Positions 1-8,831 are shown, numbered from the stretch's first letter. The stretch: 64,000 nt of DNA from Clostridium sp. 1001271st1 H5 (GCF_005845215.1 NZ_SPHO01000010.1:124001-188000); one strand, 5' to 3'. Notes: generated from the letters alone by a model not told the origin. Made by a program: numbers and translations.

Positions 1-2316
1 GCTGCCCAGCAGGGATACAGGCGCAGGATTGTAAATGGTATTGTAACAGAAGGAGCAGTGATTCTTTACAGGTAATAGGGCGCCTGTTCTGTCCTTCATC
101 ATGAGGGTTCCCCGTTTACGGGTACACCCCTTCACCGTATTGGTGATGCACTGGGCCGATACCATCATGGGGGCATTGCCATAGATGATAAGCTCGCTGG
201 CCAGCCCATGGCGGCGGCACGCGCCGAGAACAGGCTCCATCTCCCGGCTGTTCAGCTCCCATGGAATGGTGAGTACAGACGCCCCCATGGAGGCCAGCAC
301 TTCTGCAGAACGGCTGTTCCAGCCATAGACTGAGGCGTCCATGCCCACAAGCAGGGGATTTGGAAGGTGTTCCTGTTCCATGATATCTTTCAGCCATACA
401 GTCTCCTCCAGTGCCCGGATTAACACGCCGTCAAATCCGGCCTTCAGAAGCAGACGGCGGCTGTCTCCCAGGTACCTCTGCGCATGGGTCCGGAATATCT
501 GTGGAAGGGCCAGCCAGCACTGCTTCCCCTGGCAGTGGCATTGCTTTGCAATATCCTTCCACTGGTCCGGACTGAAACCGTCAGCATCCAGATAGACCGC
601 CCATATCTCACTGCGGGCCAGCACAGGCAAAAGCTGGGCCGGTTCCTCCAGGAAGGCCGTGAGGACGGGGTGGAATTCAGGGACAGGGGACTGTGCGGAT
701 TCAGACTGGGATTCGGGGGGCCAGACAGCGGACGAATGGCCGGAGGCCAATTTGGTGTCTTCTGCCCTATTTTCCTTCTGTATACCGGATTCCGCCTCCG
801 TGGCATCTTCACCGGCCAGGGTCCTGACAGGAATCAGCTTTTTTTCCAGCTCCTGAAAGCCGGCGCGGCGCAGCTCGTTAAGCGCCTGGACCGGAAGGAA
901 CAAATCCCCCCTAATCCGGGCTGTCAGTGTTTCAAAACGGAAGGGACTGCCTCCTGTTTTATTTAACTGTTTTAATACTTTCTCCTGGGTCATGGGCTGT
1001 TTTTCGGCTGCCTGGGGCGCCTGCCCCAGGACCTGGACCTTCGCTCCCCGGCACTCCAGCGTCAGACAGCTGGGGACTCCCTCTGCCAGCTCCACATGTC
1101 CCTGCACATCCTCCTTCAGCTCAGCCTCCACATAGGTCTTGTCCAGATAATCAAAGAGTTTCTGGTTTCCCTCCCTGAACTCCGGTTTTTCCCTCAGGGC
1201 AACCATACCGCGTCCATTGTGCTGCCCGTAGTAACCTTCTGTGAAGCCGCCCCTGTCAAAGAGGTCCAGAAGTGTCCTCCTGTCCTCCTGCTCCACGTAA
1301 TACCCGTCCCGTCCGCATTCTAAATACCGGTCCACGTATTTACGGTAAATACTCACCACGCCTGCCGTATATCTGGGGCTCTTCATTCTTCCCTCTATCT
1401 TAAGGGAGTACACGCCTGCCTCAATGATATCGGGCAGGATGTCAAGGGTACACAGGTCTTTCAGGCTCAGCACGTATCTCTCGCTGCTTTTGTTGAGCGG
1501 GGACGGTCCTGGCTGTCCGGATGAGGCCGTGCGGCCGGATGCGCCCGAATGGCCGGATGCGCCCGAATAGCCGGAACCCCCTGCCCTTTTGTTCCGGGTC
1601 TTTTTCCCGGGCCGTTCATTGATTCGGGTCCGGACACCGGTCTGTCCCGCCTGCTCCGGCATGGAACGGCTCTCTTTCAGACGGCTTATATCCCCTGGCT
1701 CGTACACCGCGTAGGGAAGACGGCAGGGCTGGGCGCAGCGTCCCCTGTTCCCGCTTCTGCCTCCAATGAGGCTGCTCATAAGGCATTGGCCTGAATAGCA
1801 GTAACAGAGGGCTCCGTGCACAAAGCTCTCTATTTCAATATCAACTTCTTCATGGATACGGCGTATTTCCTCCAGGGACATTTCCCTGGCAGTAACCACC
1901 CGGCAGCATCCCATTTCCTTCATCATCCTGGCTCCGTATACACTGGTGACCGTCATCTGTGTACTGGAATGCAGCTCCAGTCCGGGGAAATGCCGCCGCA
2001 TAAAGTCCAGGGCGCCCAAATCCTGGACTATGACCCCGTCCAGCCCTCTCTCCCAGTATGGACGCATATAGCTCTCCAGTTCCTCCAGCTCGTCCTCTTT
2101 GAACAGGGTATTGACGGTCATATACAGGCGGCGTCCGTGCAGGTGGACATAGTCGATGGCCTCCAGAAGCCCTTTTTCATCCGGGTTATCCGCATAGGCC
2201 CTGGCTCCGAACCGGCTGCCTCCCATATAGACCGCATCAGCTCCTGCTGCCACGGCTGCCTTCATGCTGTCAAATGACCCTGCCGGCGCCAGTATCTCTA
2301 CCTGTCTCTTCTCCAT
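1..2316 (-). CDS. U32 family peptidase / tRNA-rRNA hydroxylation-type protein, 3' end outside window
   Basis: The minus frame stays open for 772 codons from an ATG at 2314-2316 to base 1, so the stop lies left of the window. The start is supported by AGGAAAGG a few bases upstream. The N-terminus (EILAPAGSFDSMKAAVAAGADAVY region) and the cysteine-rich stretch around residues 180-200 (CYCYSGQCLMSS, then RCAQPC) are the hallmarks of the collagenase-like U32 family, whose characterised members (RlhA, TrhP) act in RNA hydroxylation rather than proteolysis. The long C-terminal part matches the layout of members carrying a DUF3656-type region. Between RCAQPC and the next conserved block (YVLSLKDLC, about residue 278) there is an extra low-complexity segment of roughly 70 residues, basic and then Gly/Ser-rich. 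The gene follows zapA on the same strand with about 70 bases between them, so the two are probably cotranscribed. Family assignment is firm; the substrate is not known. Confidence 0.9.
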   Translation of the reverse strand, partial: MEKRQVEILAPAGSFDSMKAAVAAGADAVYMGGSRFGARAYADNPDEKGLLEAIDYVHLHGRRLYMTVNTLFKEDELEELESYMRPYWERGLDGVIVQDLGALDFMRRHFPGLELHSSTQMTVTSVYGARMMKEMGCCRVVTAREMSLEEIRRIHEEVDIEIESFVHGALCYCYSGQCLMSSLIGGRSGNRGRCAQPCRLPYAVYEPGDISRLKESRSMPEQAGQTGVRTRINERPGKKTRNKRAGGSGYSGASGHSGASGRTASSGQPGPSPLNKSSERYVLSLKDLCTLDILPDIIEAGVYSLKIEGRMKSPRYTAGVVSIYRKYVDRYLECGRDGYYVEQEDRRTLLDLFDRGGFTEGYYGQHNGRGMVALREKPEFREGNQKLFDYLDKTYVEAELKEDVQGHVELAEGVPSCLTLECRGAKVQVLGQAPQAAEKQPMTQEKVLKQLNKTGGSPFRFETLTARIRGDLFLPVQALNELRRAGFQELEKKLIPVRTLAGEDATEAESGIQKENRAEDTKLASGHSSAVWPPESQSESAQSPVPEFHPVLTAFLEEPAQLLPVLARSEIWAVYLDADGFSPDQWKDIAKQCHCQGKQCWLALPQIFRTHAQRYLGDSRRLLLKAGFDGVLIRALEETVWLKDIMEQEHLPNPLLVGMDASVYGWNSRSAEVLASMGASVLTIPWELNSREMEPVLGACRRHGLASELIIYGNAPMMVSAQCITNTVKGCTRKRGTLMMKDRTGALLPVKNHCSFCYNTIYNPAPVSLLGS
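1533..1568 (-). repeat. 18-bp in-frame tandem repeat inside the U32 gene
   Basis: Two exact copies of the 18-mer GGCCGGATGCGCCCGAAT sit side by side (1533-1550 and 1551-1568). On the coding strand they give a six-residue repeat, xSGASG, inside the low-complexity insertion of the U32 protein. A whole number of codons is kept, so changes in copy number would not break the frame. Confidence 0.85.
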
Positions 2317-2385
2317 TTCGTCCAACCTTTCCTGAAAGAAAAGATGCCTCACGTATCCCCATGAGACATCCCCCTCGTAATCTTC

Positions 2386-3243
2386 TTATCTTCTTCCGCC
2401 TTTGTGGGAACCGGCTTTCCTGGCTGCCTGCAGCGCCTTTCTGGCAAGCTCCTCATCTGTCATACCGCCTGCAGCAGGCGCCGCCTGCGCAGCGGACGGT
2501 GTCACGGCTGCCGCTGTCTGCGCGGAGGCTGCCGTCATTCCCCTGTCTGCTTCTGATGCAGGGTTTATAACCCGTAGGGCCGGGGCCTGCTGCTCCGGCT
2601 GGCCGGATGGTGCGCCGGACATCTGTGCGGAGGCGTCTGAATCCAATGTCTGGCCTGCCTTCTCCGGCCGGGCCGGTTCCTGGACTCCGGAACCGGAAAC
2701 AGGTTCCGGCTGGGATGGTTTCAATGTGATACCAGCCTCCACTTCCACTGTTTCCTTTATCTCCTCCACTGCCTCTACCTGCAGCCTGGCTGTATTCTCA
2801 TTCTCAGAAGATGCACTGTTCCTGATACTCTGAAGGTTTTCCCTGGCTTCCTTTAATTCGCCTTCCAGCTGGGCGGTCCGGCGGTTCAGACGGTCCAGCT
2901 CCCTCTGTCGCTCTTCCAAATCCTTAAGCACTGCCTCCAGCTTCATCTGTGTGCTGACCAGCTCATGCTTTAAGCTGTAGGTTTCCTTCTCCATGTCATT
3001 CTTCTGGCGCTCCATCCCTTCGGCCCATTCCACAGCCTTGAAATAGTCGTCTGCTATATTTAACTCCGTCATGACCATCTGGTAATCCGCACTCTGTTTG
3101 GTGAATCCCGGTACCTTTCTCATGGCGCTGTTTTTCTCATTTACGTAGCTGGCAGCTTTCTGGAGATAGCTCTCGTCCTCGCTGCCGCCCAGTGTGTATA
3201 CTTTTCCGTCTATTAATACTTGGGTGTAATTTTTTGTATCCAT
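2386..3243 (-). CDS. zapA: ZapA-family cell division protein with long disordered tail
   Basis: This 285-residue protein begins with a ZapA domain (about residues 1-100, with the typical YTQVLIDGKVYTLGG start and an Asn/Ala-rich helical part). ZapA binds FtsZ at the division ring and promotes filament bundling. Residues about 85-145 are heptad-like and charged (predicted coiled coil). The remainder, about residues 150-265, is rich in Ala, Pro, Glu, Gly and Gln and looks disordered, and the protein ends with a basic KAGSHKGGRR tail. Classic ZapA proteins are about 85-110 residues, so this one is more than twice as long; long-tailed versions are common in Lachnospiraceae. It is followed by the U32 peptidase gene, a pairing seen often in clostridia. 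GGAG lies six bases upstream of the ATG. Confidence 0.85.
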   Translation of the reverse strand: MDTKNYTQVLIDGKVYTLGGSEDESYLQKAASYVNEKNSAMRKVPGFTKQSADYQMVMTELNIADDYFKAVEWAEGMERQKNDMEKETYSLKHELVSTQMKLEAVLKDLEERQRELDRLNRRTAQLEGELKEARENLQSIRNSASSENENTARLQVEAVEEIKETVEVEAGITLKPSQPEPVSGSGVQEPARPEKAGQTLDSDASAQMSGAPSGQPEQQAPALRVINPASEADRGMTAASAQTAAAVTPSAAQAAPAAGGMTDEELARKALQAARKAGSHKGGRR

Positions 3244-3267
3244 GCTTGCTCCCTGCTTTCTTGCTTT

Positions 3268-3372
3268 GCTGGTTTACGGCTTGACGCCGCGAATGCCTGG
3301 TCCGGCAGATTTCCTTTTGTGCCAGCACAACGGCGGCTGGTTTACGGCTCGCCGCCGCGAATGCCTGGTCCG
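3268..3372. repeat. REP-like intergenic repeat, two copies of a 37-bp unit
   Basis: The gap between ruvB and zapA (3244-3537) holds no gene but is built of repeats. A 37-bp unit that begins GCTGGTTTACGGCT and ends GAATGCCTGGTCCG occurs at 3268-3304 and 3336-3372 with two or three mismatches. Between them, a second 30-bp unit (3305-3334, GCAGATTTCCTTTTGTGCCA start) recurs exactly at 3440-3469 inside the large hairpin next to it. Short reading frames that cross these units are repeat translations, not genes. Confidence 0.8.
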
Positions 3373-3426
3373 CAGTGCGCGTTCGATTCCGCTCCGCTCC
3401 ATCTCACTCACGGGCTTCGCCCTATG

Positions 3427-3489
3427 AAAAAAGGCATAGGCAGATTTCCTTTTGTGCCAGCACAACGGCAATCTGCCTATGCCTTTTTT
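3427..3489. terminator. Long perfect hairpin, likely bidirectional terminator after ruvB
   Basis: A perfect 20-bp stem (3427-3446 pairs with 3470-3489) starts with six A and ends with six T, so it can terminate transcription in both directions. The 23-base loop contains a second small palindrome, TTGTGC-CA-GCACAA, which would let the DNA form a branched cruciform. The loop sequence equals the 30-bp repeat at 3305-3334. It lies about 50 bases past the ruvB stop codon and upstream of zapA. Confidence 0.75.
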
Positions 3490-3537
3490 CGCACTGCTCA
3501 TTGCCTACGTGGACATTATACCACAGCCCCCGTGGTC

Positions 3538-4545
3538 TTAACAAGGCGGTTTCTGCATTTCTGCGCCTAGATGGCGGTAGGCTGTTTCGGTGGCGGTGCG
3601 GCCTCTTGGGGTGCGGTTAATCAGGCCGTTCATCAGGAGGTAGGGCTCGTATACTTCTTCCAGGGTTCCGGAATCTTCTCCCAGGGCCGCTGCCAGGGTG
3701 TCCAGTCCTACGGGGCCGCCGGAAAATTTCTCTATAATCATTAACAGAATGTTCCTGTCGTTCTGGTCCAGTCCCAGCTTGTCTACGTCCATAATATCCA
3801 GGGCAAAATCAGTTACCTCCCTGGTAATGACCCCGTCATATTTCACCTGGGCAAAGTCCCTGACACGCTTTAACAGCCGGTTGGCAAGCCTGGGAGTTCC
3901 CCTGGAACGCCTGGCCAGCTCCATGGCTCCCCCTGCTTCGATTTCCACCCCCAGCACCTTGGCGGAGTGGAGAATGATGATTTTTAACTCCTCCGGCGTG
4001 TAAAATTCCAGTCTCTGAATCACGCCGAACCGGTCCCTTAAGGGAGCTGTGAGAAGTCCGGCCCTGGTGGTGGCTCCCACCAGGGTAAAATGGGGCAGGT
4101 CCAGACGTATGGACCTGGCAGTGGAATCCTTTCCCAGCATAATATCAATGGCAAAATCTTCCATGGCCGGGTACAGCACCTCCTCCACCTGACGGTTCAG
4201 ACGGTGTATCTCGTCCACAAACAGCACATCCCCCTCCTGGAGATTGTTCAGAATGGCTGCCATCTCCCCAGGCTTCTCAATGGCAGGGCCGCTGGTTACC
4301 TTCATATTGGTGCCCATTTCATTGGCAATAATGCCCGCCAATGTGGTCTTGCCCAGTCCCGGAGGGCCGTAAAACAGCACATGGTCCAGGGGCTCCCCCC
4401 TGGTCTTGGCTGCTTCTATATAGATGTTCAGTGTGGACTTAATCTTCTCCTGGCCCACATAATCCCTGAGGCATTGGGGACGGAGCGTTGTCTCTATGCG
4501 CTCGTCCTCCGCCGTCACTTCCGTTGTTATAATCCTGCGTTCCAT
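3538..4545 (-). CDS. ruvB: Holliday junction branch migration helicase RuvB
   Basis: The 335-residue protein has the RuvB layout: Walker [10 protein letters not shown] at about residues 60-68, Walker B VDEIH at about 110-114, the sensor and arginine-finger stretch [18 protein letters not shown], and the C-terminal winged helix ending [17 protein letters not shown]. RuvB is the hexameric AAA+ motor that drives branch migration of Holliday junctions with RuvA, in the cytoplasm. Length matches the family. It lies 77 bases downstream of ruvA on the same strand, so the two form the usual ruvAB unit. No ruvC is seen here, as expected for a clostridium (RecU takes this role in Firmicutes). Confidence 0.98.
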   Translation of the reverse strand: MERRIITTEVTAEDERIETTLRPQCLRDYVGQEKIKSTLNIYIEAAKTRGEPLDHVLFYGPPGLGKTTLAGIIANEMGTNMKVTSGPAIEKPGEMAAILNNLQEGDVLFVDEIHRLNRQVEEVLYPAMEDFAIDIMLGKDSTARSIRLDLPHFTLVGATTRAGLLTAPLRDRFGVIQRLEFYTPEELKIIILHSAKVLGVEIEAGGAMELARRSRGTPRLANRLLKRVRDFAQVKYDGVITREVTDFALDIMDVDKLGLDQNDRNILLMIIEKFSGGPVGLDTLAAALGEDSGTLEEVYEPYLLMNGLINRTPRGRTATETAYRHLGAEMQKPPC

Positions 4546-4622
4546 TTACACCTCTATATATCCCAATCTCACGTTTCCAAAACAGTACCGCAGCGTGGCA
4601 AAAAGCAATTTTCTGACACGCC

Positions 4623-5252
4623 CTACAGGAAGGACAGATGCTTAAGGGACGCCTTCAGCACATCCTCCGACGTCATACCGTCCGTCACCTCCACCTGCTT
4701 CACTGCCCTGGACGCCTCCGTGTTGGTGTAGCCAAGGGCTACCAGCGCCTGGACAGCCTCCCTGGCCGCTTCCGCCAGACCGGATGCGAAAACGCCTGTA
4801 TCCGCAGCATCCAGGCCGGCTGGGCCAGCCATATTGCCCAGCACATCGTCCATGGATATCTTGTCCTTCAAATCCAGTATCAGGCGCTGGGCCGTCTTAT
4901 TGCCGATGCCCGGCGCTTTGGCCAGGGCCTTCACATCCTCGCTGACAATAGCCAGACGCAGGTCGTCCGGACGGAGCACGGAGAGAATTCCAAGTGCACC
5001 CTTTGGTCCAATCCCGTTCACGCCGAGAAGCTGCCTGAACATGTCCCTGTCCTGGCTGTGGAGGAAGCCGTACAGCGTCATGGCATCCTCCCTTACCTGA
5101 AAATATGTATAAACCGTCACCTCTTTCCCCATTCCCGGAAGCTCCGGAAGAAGGGATACCGGCACATGGATGGCCAGGCCCACATGACCTGCCTCCACCA
5201 CGATAACGTCTTCCTCAATGGCCATGAGAGGCCCTTTTACGTAAGAAATCAT
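4623..5252 (-). CDS. ruvA: Holliday junction DNA-binding protein RuvA
   Basis: This 209-residue protein shows the RuvA domains in order: an N-terminal OB fold (MISYVKGPLMAIEEDVIVVE start), two helix-hairpin-helix units (LGVNGIGPKGAL at about residue 75 and APGIGNKTAQRLILDLKDK at about 113), an acidic flexible linker and the C-terminal three-helix domain that contacts RuvB (QALVALGYTNTEASRAV). RuvA tetramers hold the four-way junction for RuvB. AGGAATA precedes the ATG. A sigma-A promoter lies just upstream. Confidence 0.98.
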   Translation of the reverse strand: MISYVKGPLMAIEEDVIVVEAGHVGLAIHVPVSLLPELPGMGKEVTVYTYFQVREDAMTLYGFLHSQDRDMFRQLLGVNGIGPKGALGILSVLRPDDLRLAIVSEDVKALAKAPGIGNKTAQRLILDLKDKISMDDVLGNMAGPAGLDAADTGVFASGLAEAAREAVQALVALGYTNTEASRAVKQVEVTDGMTSEDVLKASLKHLSFL

Positions 5253-5293
5253 ATATTATTCCTGTTCTTTCTCTCTCTGATGTCCTGCCCTTC

Positions 5294-5322
5294 ATCATAT
5301 CATACCCATGAATCCAATGCAA
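5294..5322 (-). promoter_or_regulatory. Sigma-A promoter for ruvAB
   Basis: On the minus strand a -35 box TTGCAT (5317-5322) and a -10 box TATGAT (5294-5299) are separated by 17 bases. The -10 ends about 40 bases from the ruvA start codon. Confidence 0.65.
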
Positions 5323-5469
5323 GTCTGCCGAACAAATATTCTGTTTTGCGCCAAAGTGAGTCATCAAACACTTGCACTCCCGGATTTTTTAGTATAAACT
5401 AACCCATGGAGGATGTCCGGAATATATATGATTTCTATTTGTCCTCTGTCAAAAAAGGAGTGATTACCC

Positions 5470-6576
5470 ATGATAACCATCAAACATCCTGTTGATTTAC
5501 CAGATACATATCCGCTGGAACGCATAGGGGCGCTGAGGGACCTGCTGTTTTTCGATATAGAAACCACTGGTTTTTCCGGTGACACCTCCCAGCTGTACCT
5601 TATCGGCTGCACATACCATGACGGCTTTGGATGGAGGCTCATACAGTGGTTTGCCGACACCCGGGAATCCGAGCGGGAGCTTCTGACGGCCTTCTTCACC
5701 TTTATGGAGCGTTTTAAGATACTGGTCCACTTTAACGGCGACGGCTTTGATATCCCCTATCTTTTAAAATGCTGCCGCCGGCTGGGCCTGCCCTATGATT
5801 TTGGCCGCATAAAAAGCGTGGATATCTACAAAAAAATAAAGCCCTACCGCAAACTGCTGGGCCTTGAAAACATGAAACAGAAATCCATAGAGCAGTTCCT
5901 CGGCATTGCCAGGGAGGACAAATACAACGGCGGACAGCTCATAGAGGTTTACCGTGAATACCTGGCCACCCATGAATCCTTCCTGTACGACCTGCTGGTT
6001 CTCCACAATGAGGACGACCTGAAGGGCATGCCCTCCATCCTGCCCATCCTGGGCTATGCGGATATGATGGAGGCCCCGTTTACGCTGGAAGGCCAGCAGC
6101 TCTTTTCCTGCGACAGCTTGACCGGCAGTGCCTGCCCCTTCCTCAACCTGACCTGGAAAAGCCCCTGCAGTATCCCGGTGCCCCTGGAATATGACAGCGC
6201 CCCGGTAAGCCTGGAGCTGAACCAGGATACCCTGGTATGCAATATTGCCCTTTACCAGGGAGAACTCAAGTACTTTTACGCCAATTATAAGGACTATTAC
6301 TACCTGCCCATGGAAGACACGGCCATCCATAAAAGCGTGGGAGAGTATGTGGACAGGAACGCCCGCACAAAGGCCACAGCCAGGACCTGTTACACGAAAA
6401 AACAGGGACTCTTTCTCCCCCAGTTCGGCTCCCTCTGGTCCCCTGCCCTTATGCCGGAATACAAGGCTCCTCTCACCTATGCTGAATATGAACCGGAAAT
6501 GCTGTCCGGCTGCGGCATGGCTGACGCCTACGCCAGACAGATTCTCACTTATGTGAGTCAGGCAAAGGAGACTTGA
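5470..6576 (+). CDS. YprB-like ribonuclease H-fold exonuclease domain protein
   Basis: The 368-residue protein carries a DEDD-type 3'-5' exonuclease fold: FFDIETTGF near residues 27-35 (acidic pair D29/E31), HFNGDGFDIPYL near 87-98 and LHNEDDLKGM near 176-185. This matches the YprB family of Firmicutes, annotated as ribonuclease H-like and usually found as a single soluble protein. Substrate and role are not established. The second half (about residues 215-368) has no motif known to me but is conserved in style with YprB. It is the first plus-strand gene, divergent from ruvA; AAAGGAG precedes the ATG. A family-level call is well supported; a specific function is not. Confidence 0.75.
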   Translation: MITIKHPVDLPDTYPLERIGALRDLLFFDIETTGFSGDTSQLYLIGCTYHDGFGWRLIQWFADTRESERELLTAFFTFMERFKILVHFNGDGFDIPYLLKCCRRLGLPYDFGRIKSVDIYKKIKPYRKLLGLENMKQKSIEQFLGIAREDKYNGGQLIEVYREYLATHESFLYDLLVLHNEDDLKGMPSILPILGYADMMEAPFTLEGQQLFSCDSLTGSACPFLNLTWKSPCSIPVPLEYDSAPVSLELNQDTLVCNIALYQGELKYFYANYKDYYYLPMEDTAIHKSVGEYVDRNARTKATARTCYTKKQGLFLPQFGSLWSPALMPEYKAPLTYAEYEPEMLSGCGMADAYARQILTYVSQAKET

Positions 6577-6706
6577 TATCCTGCCTGTCCGCCGCCGGCC
6601 GCGAAACAGCCTCACCACATCCGGCATACCGCAGACAGCCTTACCACATCTGCACCTCCGGGCAGCCTTACCATGTAAAGCTGCCCGCCTCAGGTCTGCA
6701 TTTTAC

Positions 6707-8272
6707 TTACATTTCACTTTTCCCCTTCCATCCATCGCTGTCCCTGTATACCCCCATGGACTGTTCCAACACCTCTGACATCTGTTTGGAATCCATTTCC
6801 CTTATCTGTTCCAGACTTCCGTCCTCCCCTCTCACCATAAGCAGGCAGGTGGTATCCTCTCCTGCGGTAAAGGCGCTGTTTACATAAGTTCCGCATCCTC
6901 CGGTATCCCGGATGGCCTCCACCAGTTTTCCGTTATAGGAGAGGTATCCTGTATCCTGGTCCAGGCTCAGTCCGTACTGGCCGTATTCCTTTATGAATCC
7001 CCTTCCCTGCGCCCTTCGGCGGTCGGCGTCCGATGCCTGTTTCAGATAATCCGTCCTCTCCACCTCCCGGAAACCGGTCAGTTTCCCGGCGCTGTCCCGT
7101 TCCGCTTTCAGACAAATGCTTCCGGCCAAATCATTCATCTGGTTAAATACACCCGGTGCATACTCATCTATGAAATACCCCACCCCGGTGCTGTTGTATG
7201 TAATCACATCCGTACCGGCGATATAATACAGCCCCAGTTCCTGATACTCCCCGAACTGCGGAGTCTCATAAAGCATCCGGGCAGGACTTTCCTCCCCTGT
7301 TTCTCCGGACCGGCCCTGTATCCCTTCCTTTGGGGATGCAAACACGGTCATGGACAAAGTCATCACCAATATACTGCAAACAATTCCGATTTTATTTCGT
7401 TTTCTGCCTCTCATAAGTACCATTATCCTTTCTTTAACCGGGCTCTTTCCAAAGCCGTTGTACAGTAATGAAACCCTGCGTCCCTTCTCTGCAAACCGCA
7501 GCAGGGTCATGGCATAGGCAATCCGCCCCTTCCGGTCCATTCCCCTGACCGCCCTCTCATCACAGGACAGCTCCATATCACGGTTAAAACAATACCACAT
7601 CACCCAGGCCATGGGATTAAACCAATGGATGCACACAGCAGCAAACACCAGGATTTTCCACAGGTTATCAAAACGTCTTATATGCACATACTCATGCCGT
7701 AAAACATGCTCCAGCGATTTCCTGTCATCCAGGTCCATCTCTTTTGGAAACACAATTCCGGGATTTATTATCCCGCAGGTCACAGGTGAGGCAATCCGGT
7801 CAAAATACAGAAACCGGACGTTTCTCCCGACCGGATGGGATGCTTTCCACTCTTCCAGAAATTGATTTCCCTCCAAAGGCATGGACTCATTGATTCTAAG
7901 CAGCTGCCTGATATAAGCAACGGCCCCTGAAAACAACAGTGCCAAAGCCACATCAGCCCATATCAGGGTGCACCACCATGAAATCCGGTCATATGCTCCC
8001 GCTGCCATTTCTTCCCTGGATTCTGCATCATCCCTTCCGGTCTCCTGAAAATCCAGGTGCGCCCCCATATTACCGCCATTTTCCAGAGCTGATTCCAGTG
8101 AAAATACGGGCAGCTGTACCGGCAGGCTCACAGGCAGCAGCATTCTGACAGCAGCCACAAACCAGAGGGCAAACAAAAAACCTGCGGGGAACAGCCTTCT
8201 TCCCACACGGCGCAGCAGCCATATGACGGCAATCAGCATACCTGCTGATATGCTCATCTGTAATAGATTCAT
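6707..8272 (-). CDS. BlaR1-type M56 membrane metallopeptidase sensor
   Basis: This 521-residue protein has hydrophobic segments near residues 5-25, 33-53, 103-120, 204-222 and 293-312 and the M56 zinc motif HEYVH (residues 193-197) with a downstream ELSCDE (234-239). In BlaR1/MecR1 a signal outside the cell triggers this cytoplasmic protease domain, which leads to inactivation of the BlaI/MecI repressor. The C-terminal extracellular part here (about residues 313-521) does not show the penicillin-binding S-x-x-K / S-x-N / KTG sensor motifs that I could recognise, so it probably senses something other than beta-lactams. It overlaps the blaI-like gene by four bases (ATGA), showing translational coupling. 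No beta-lactamase gene is adjacent. Confidence 0.85.
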   Translation of the reverse strand: MNLLQMSISAGMLIAVIWLLRRVGRRLFPAGFLFALWFVAAVRMLLPVSLPVQLPVFSLESALENGGNMGAHLDFQETGRDDAESREEMAAGAYDRISWWCTLIWADVALALLFSGAVAYIRQLLRINESMPLEGNQFLEEWKASHPVGRNVRFLYFDRIASPVTCGIINPGIVFPKEMDLDDRKSLEHVLRHEYVHIRRFDNLWKILVFAAVCIHWFNPMAWVMWYCFNRDMELSCDERAVRGMDRKGRIAYAMTLLRFAEKGRRVSLLYNGFGKSPVKERIMVLMRGRKRNKIGIVCSILVMTLSMTVFASPKEGIQGRSGETGEESPARMLYETPQFGEYQELGLYYIAGTDVITYNSTGVGYFIDEYAPGVFNQMNDLAGSICLKAERDSAGKLTGFREVERTDYLKQASDADRRRAQGRGFIKEYGQYGLSLDQDTGYLSYNGKLVEAIRDTGGCGTYVNSAFTAGEDTTCLLMVRGEDGSLEQIREMDSKQMSEVLEQSMGVYRDSDGWKGKSEM

Positions 8273-8640
8273 CCTTCCTCCTGTTCCATGGATATCAGCA
8301 TCTGCTTAAGCTCGTCCAGTTCTTTCCCGGACAAATCCTGTCCCGATAAAAAGGCTGCAAAAAACTCAGCTTTAGAGCCGTCAAACATCCTGTCAATCAG
8401 TTCCTCTGTCTCCGCTGCCTGAATCTCCTGCCTGGTCACGGCTGCCCTGCACAGAAAGTTGGGCTCCAGACGTACCACTGCTCCCTTATCAATACATTTC
8501 TTAATGACCGTATAGGTTGTATTGCGGTTCCAGCCAATCTCATCCTTCAGCATTTTAGCCATCTGCCCGGCCGTACAGTCACCGTGCTTCCACAGTGTTT
8601 CCATGATTTTAAGTTCAGAGTCAAATAACTTCAGTTTCAT
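8269..8640 (-). CDS. BlaI/MecI/CopY-family winged-helix repressor
   Basis: The 123-residue protein starts KLKLFDSELKIMETLW and contains the winged-helix core with AGQMAKMLKDEIGWNRNTTYTVIKKCIDKG, the standard BlaI DNA-binding region, followed by the C-terminal dimerisation helices. The ATG at 8638-8640 is chosen because AAAGGAG lies five bases upstream; an in-frame start at 8655 is too close to the operator. It is probably autoregulated through the three dyads just upstream, and inactivated by the overlapping M56 protease. The regulated target beyond this operon is not visible in the window. Confidence 0.9.
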   Translation of the reverse strand: MKLKLFDSELKIMETLWKHGDCTAGQMAKMLKDEIGWNRNTTYTVIKKCIDKGAVVRLEPNFLCRAAVTRQEIQAAETEELIDRMFDGSKAEFFAAFLSGQDLSGKELDELKQMLISMEQEEG

Positions 8641-8653
8641 ACTAACTCCTTTC

Positions 8654-8730
8654 AATGACTATTGCAATAGTTATTACACCTTCAGACTATCACAATAGTC
8701 ACTCCTTGTCAATGACTATTTTAATAGTCA
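8654..8730. promoter_or_regulatory. Three tandem BlaI-type operators
   Basis: Three palindromes share the core GACTAT-N4-ATAGTC: 8658-8671 (ACTATTGCAATAGT), 8685-8700 (GACTATCACAATAGTC) and 8713-8730 (TGACTATTTTAATAGTCA). Their centres are 28 and 29 bases apart, nearly three helical turns, so dimers would sit on the same face of the DNA. The first ends just before the ribosome binding site of the blaI-like gene. Confidence 0.8.
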
Positions 8731-8765
8731 CGCAAATCTGCCGCACCCAGCCTGCCCCCAATCAA

Positions 8766-8795
8766 AAGAAGCCCTGTCAAAAAGACAGGACTCCT
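8766..8795 (-). terminator. Rho-independent terminator after xerD
   Basis: On the minus strand a CCTGTC-TTTTT-GACAGG hairpin (8773-8789) is followed by a T-rich tract (TTCTTTT), about 40 bases past the xerD stop. Confidence 0.7.
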
Positions 8796-8831
8796 AAAAC
8801 GGCATCACCGCATTATTCTATTAGTACCGCC

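Noticed and set aside
3447..3469. TGGCAC in the repeat loop as a sigma-54 -24 element
   Set aside because: No TTGC follows at the right distance, and both copies belong to the repeat.
3220..3620. Several short frames on both strands between ruvB and zapA
   Set aside because: They are translations of the REP-like repeat and its hairpin.
5764..6627. Open frame of 287 codons opposite the YprB-like gene
   Set aside because: The plus-strand protein has clear exonuclease motifs; the antisense frame shows only skewed composition and extends past the gene end without any motif.
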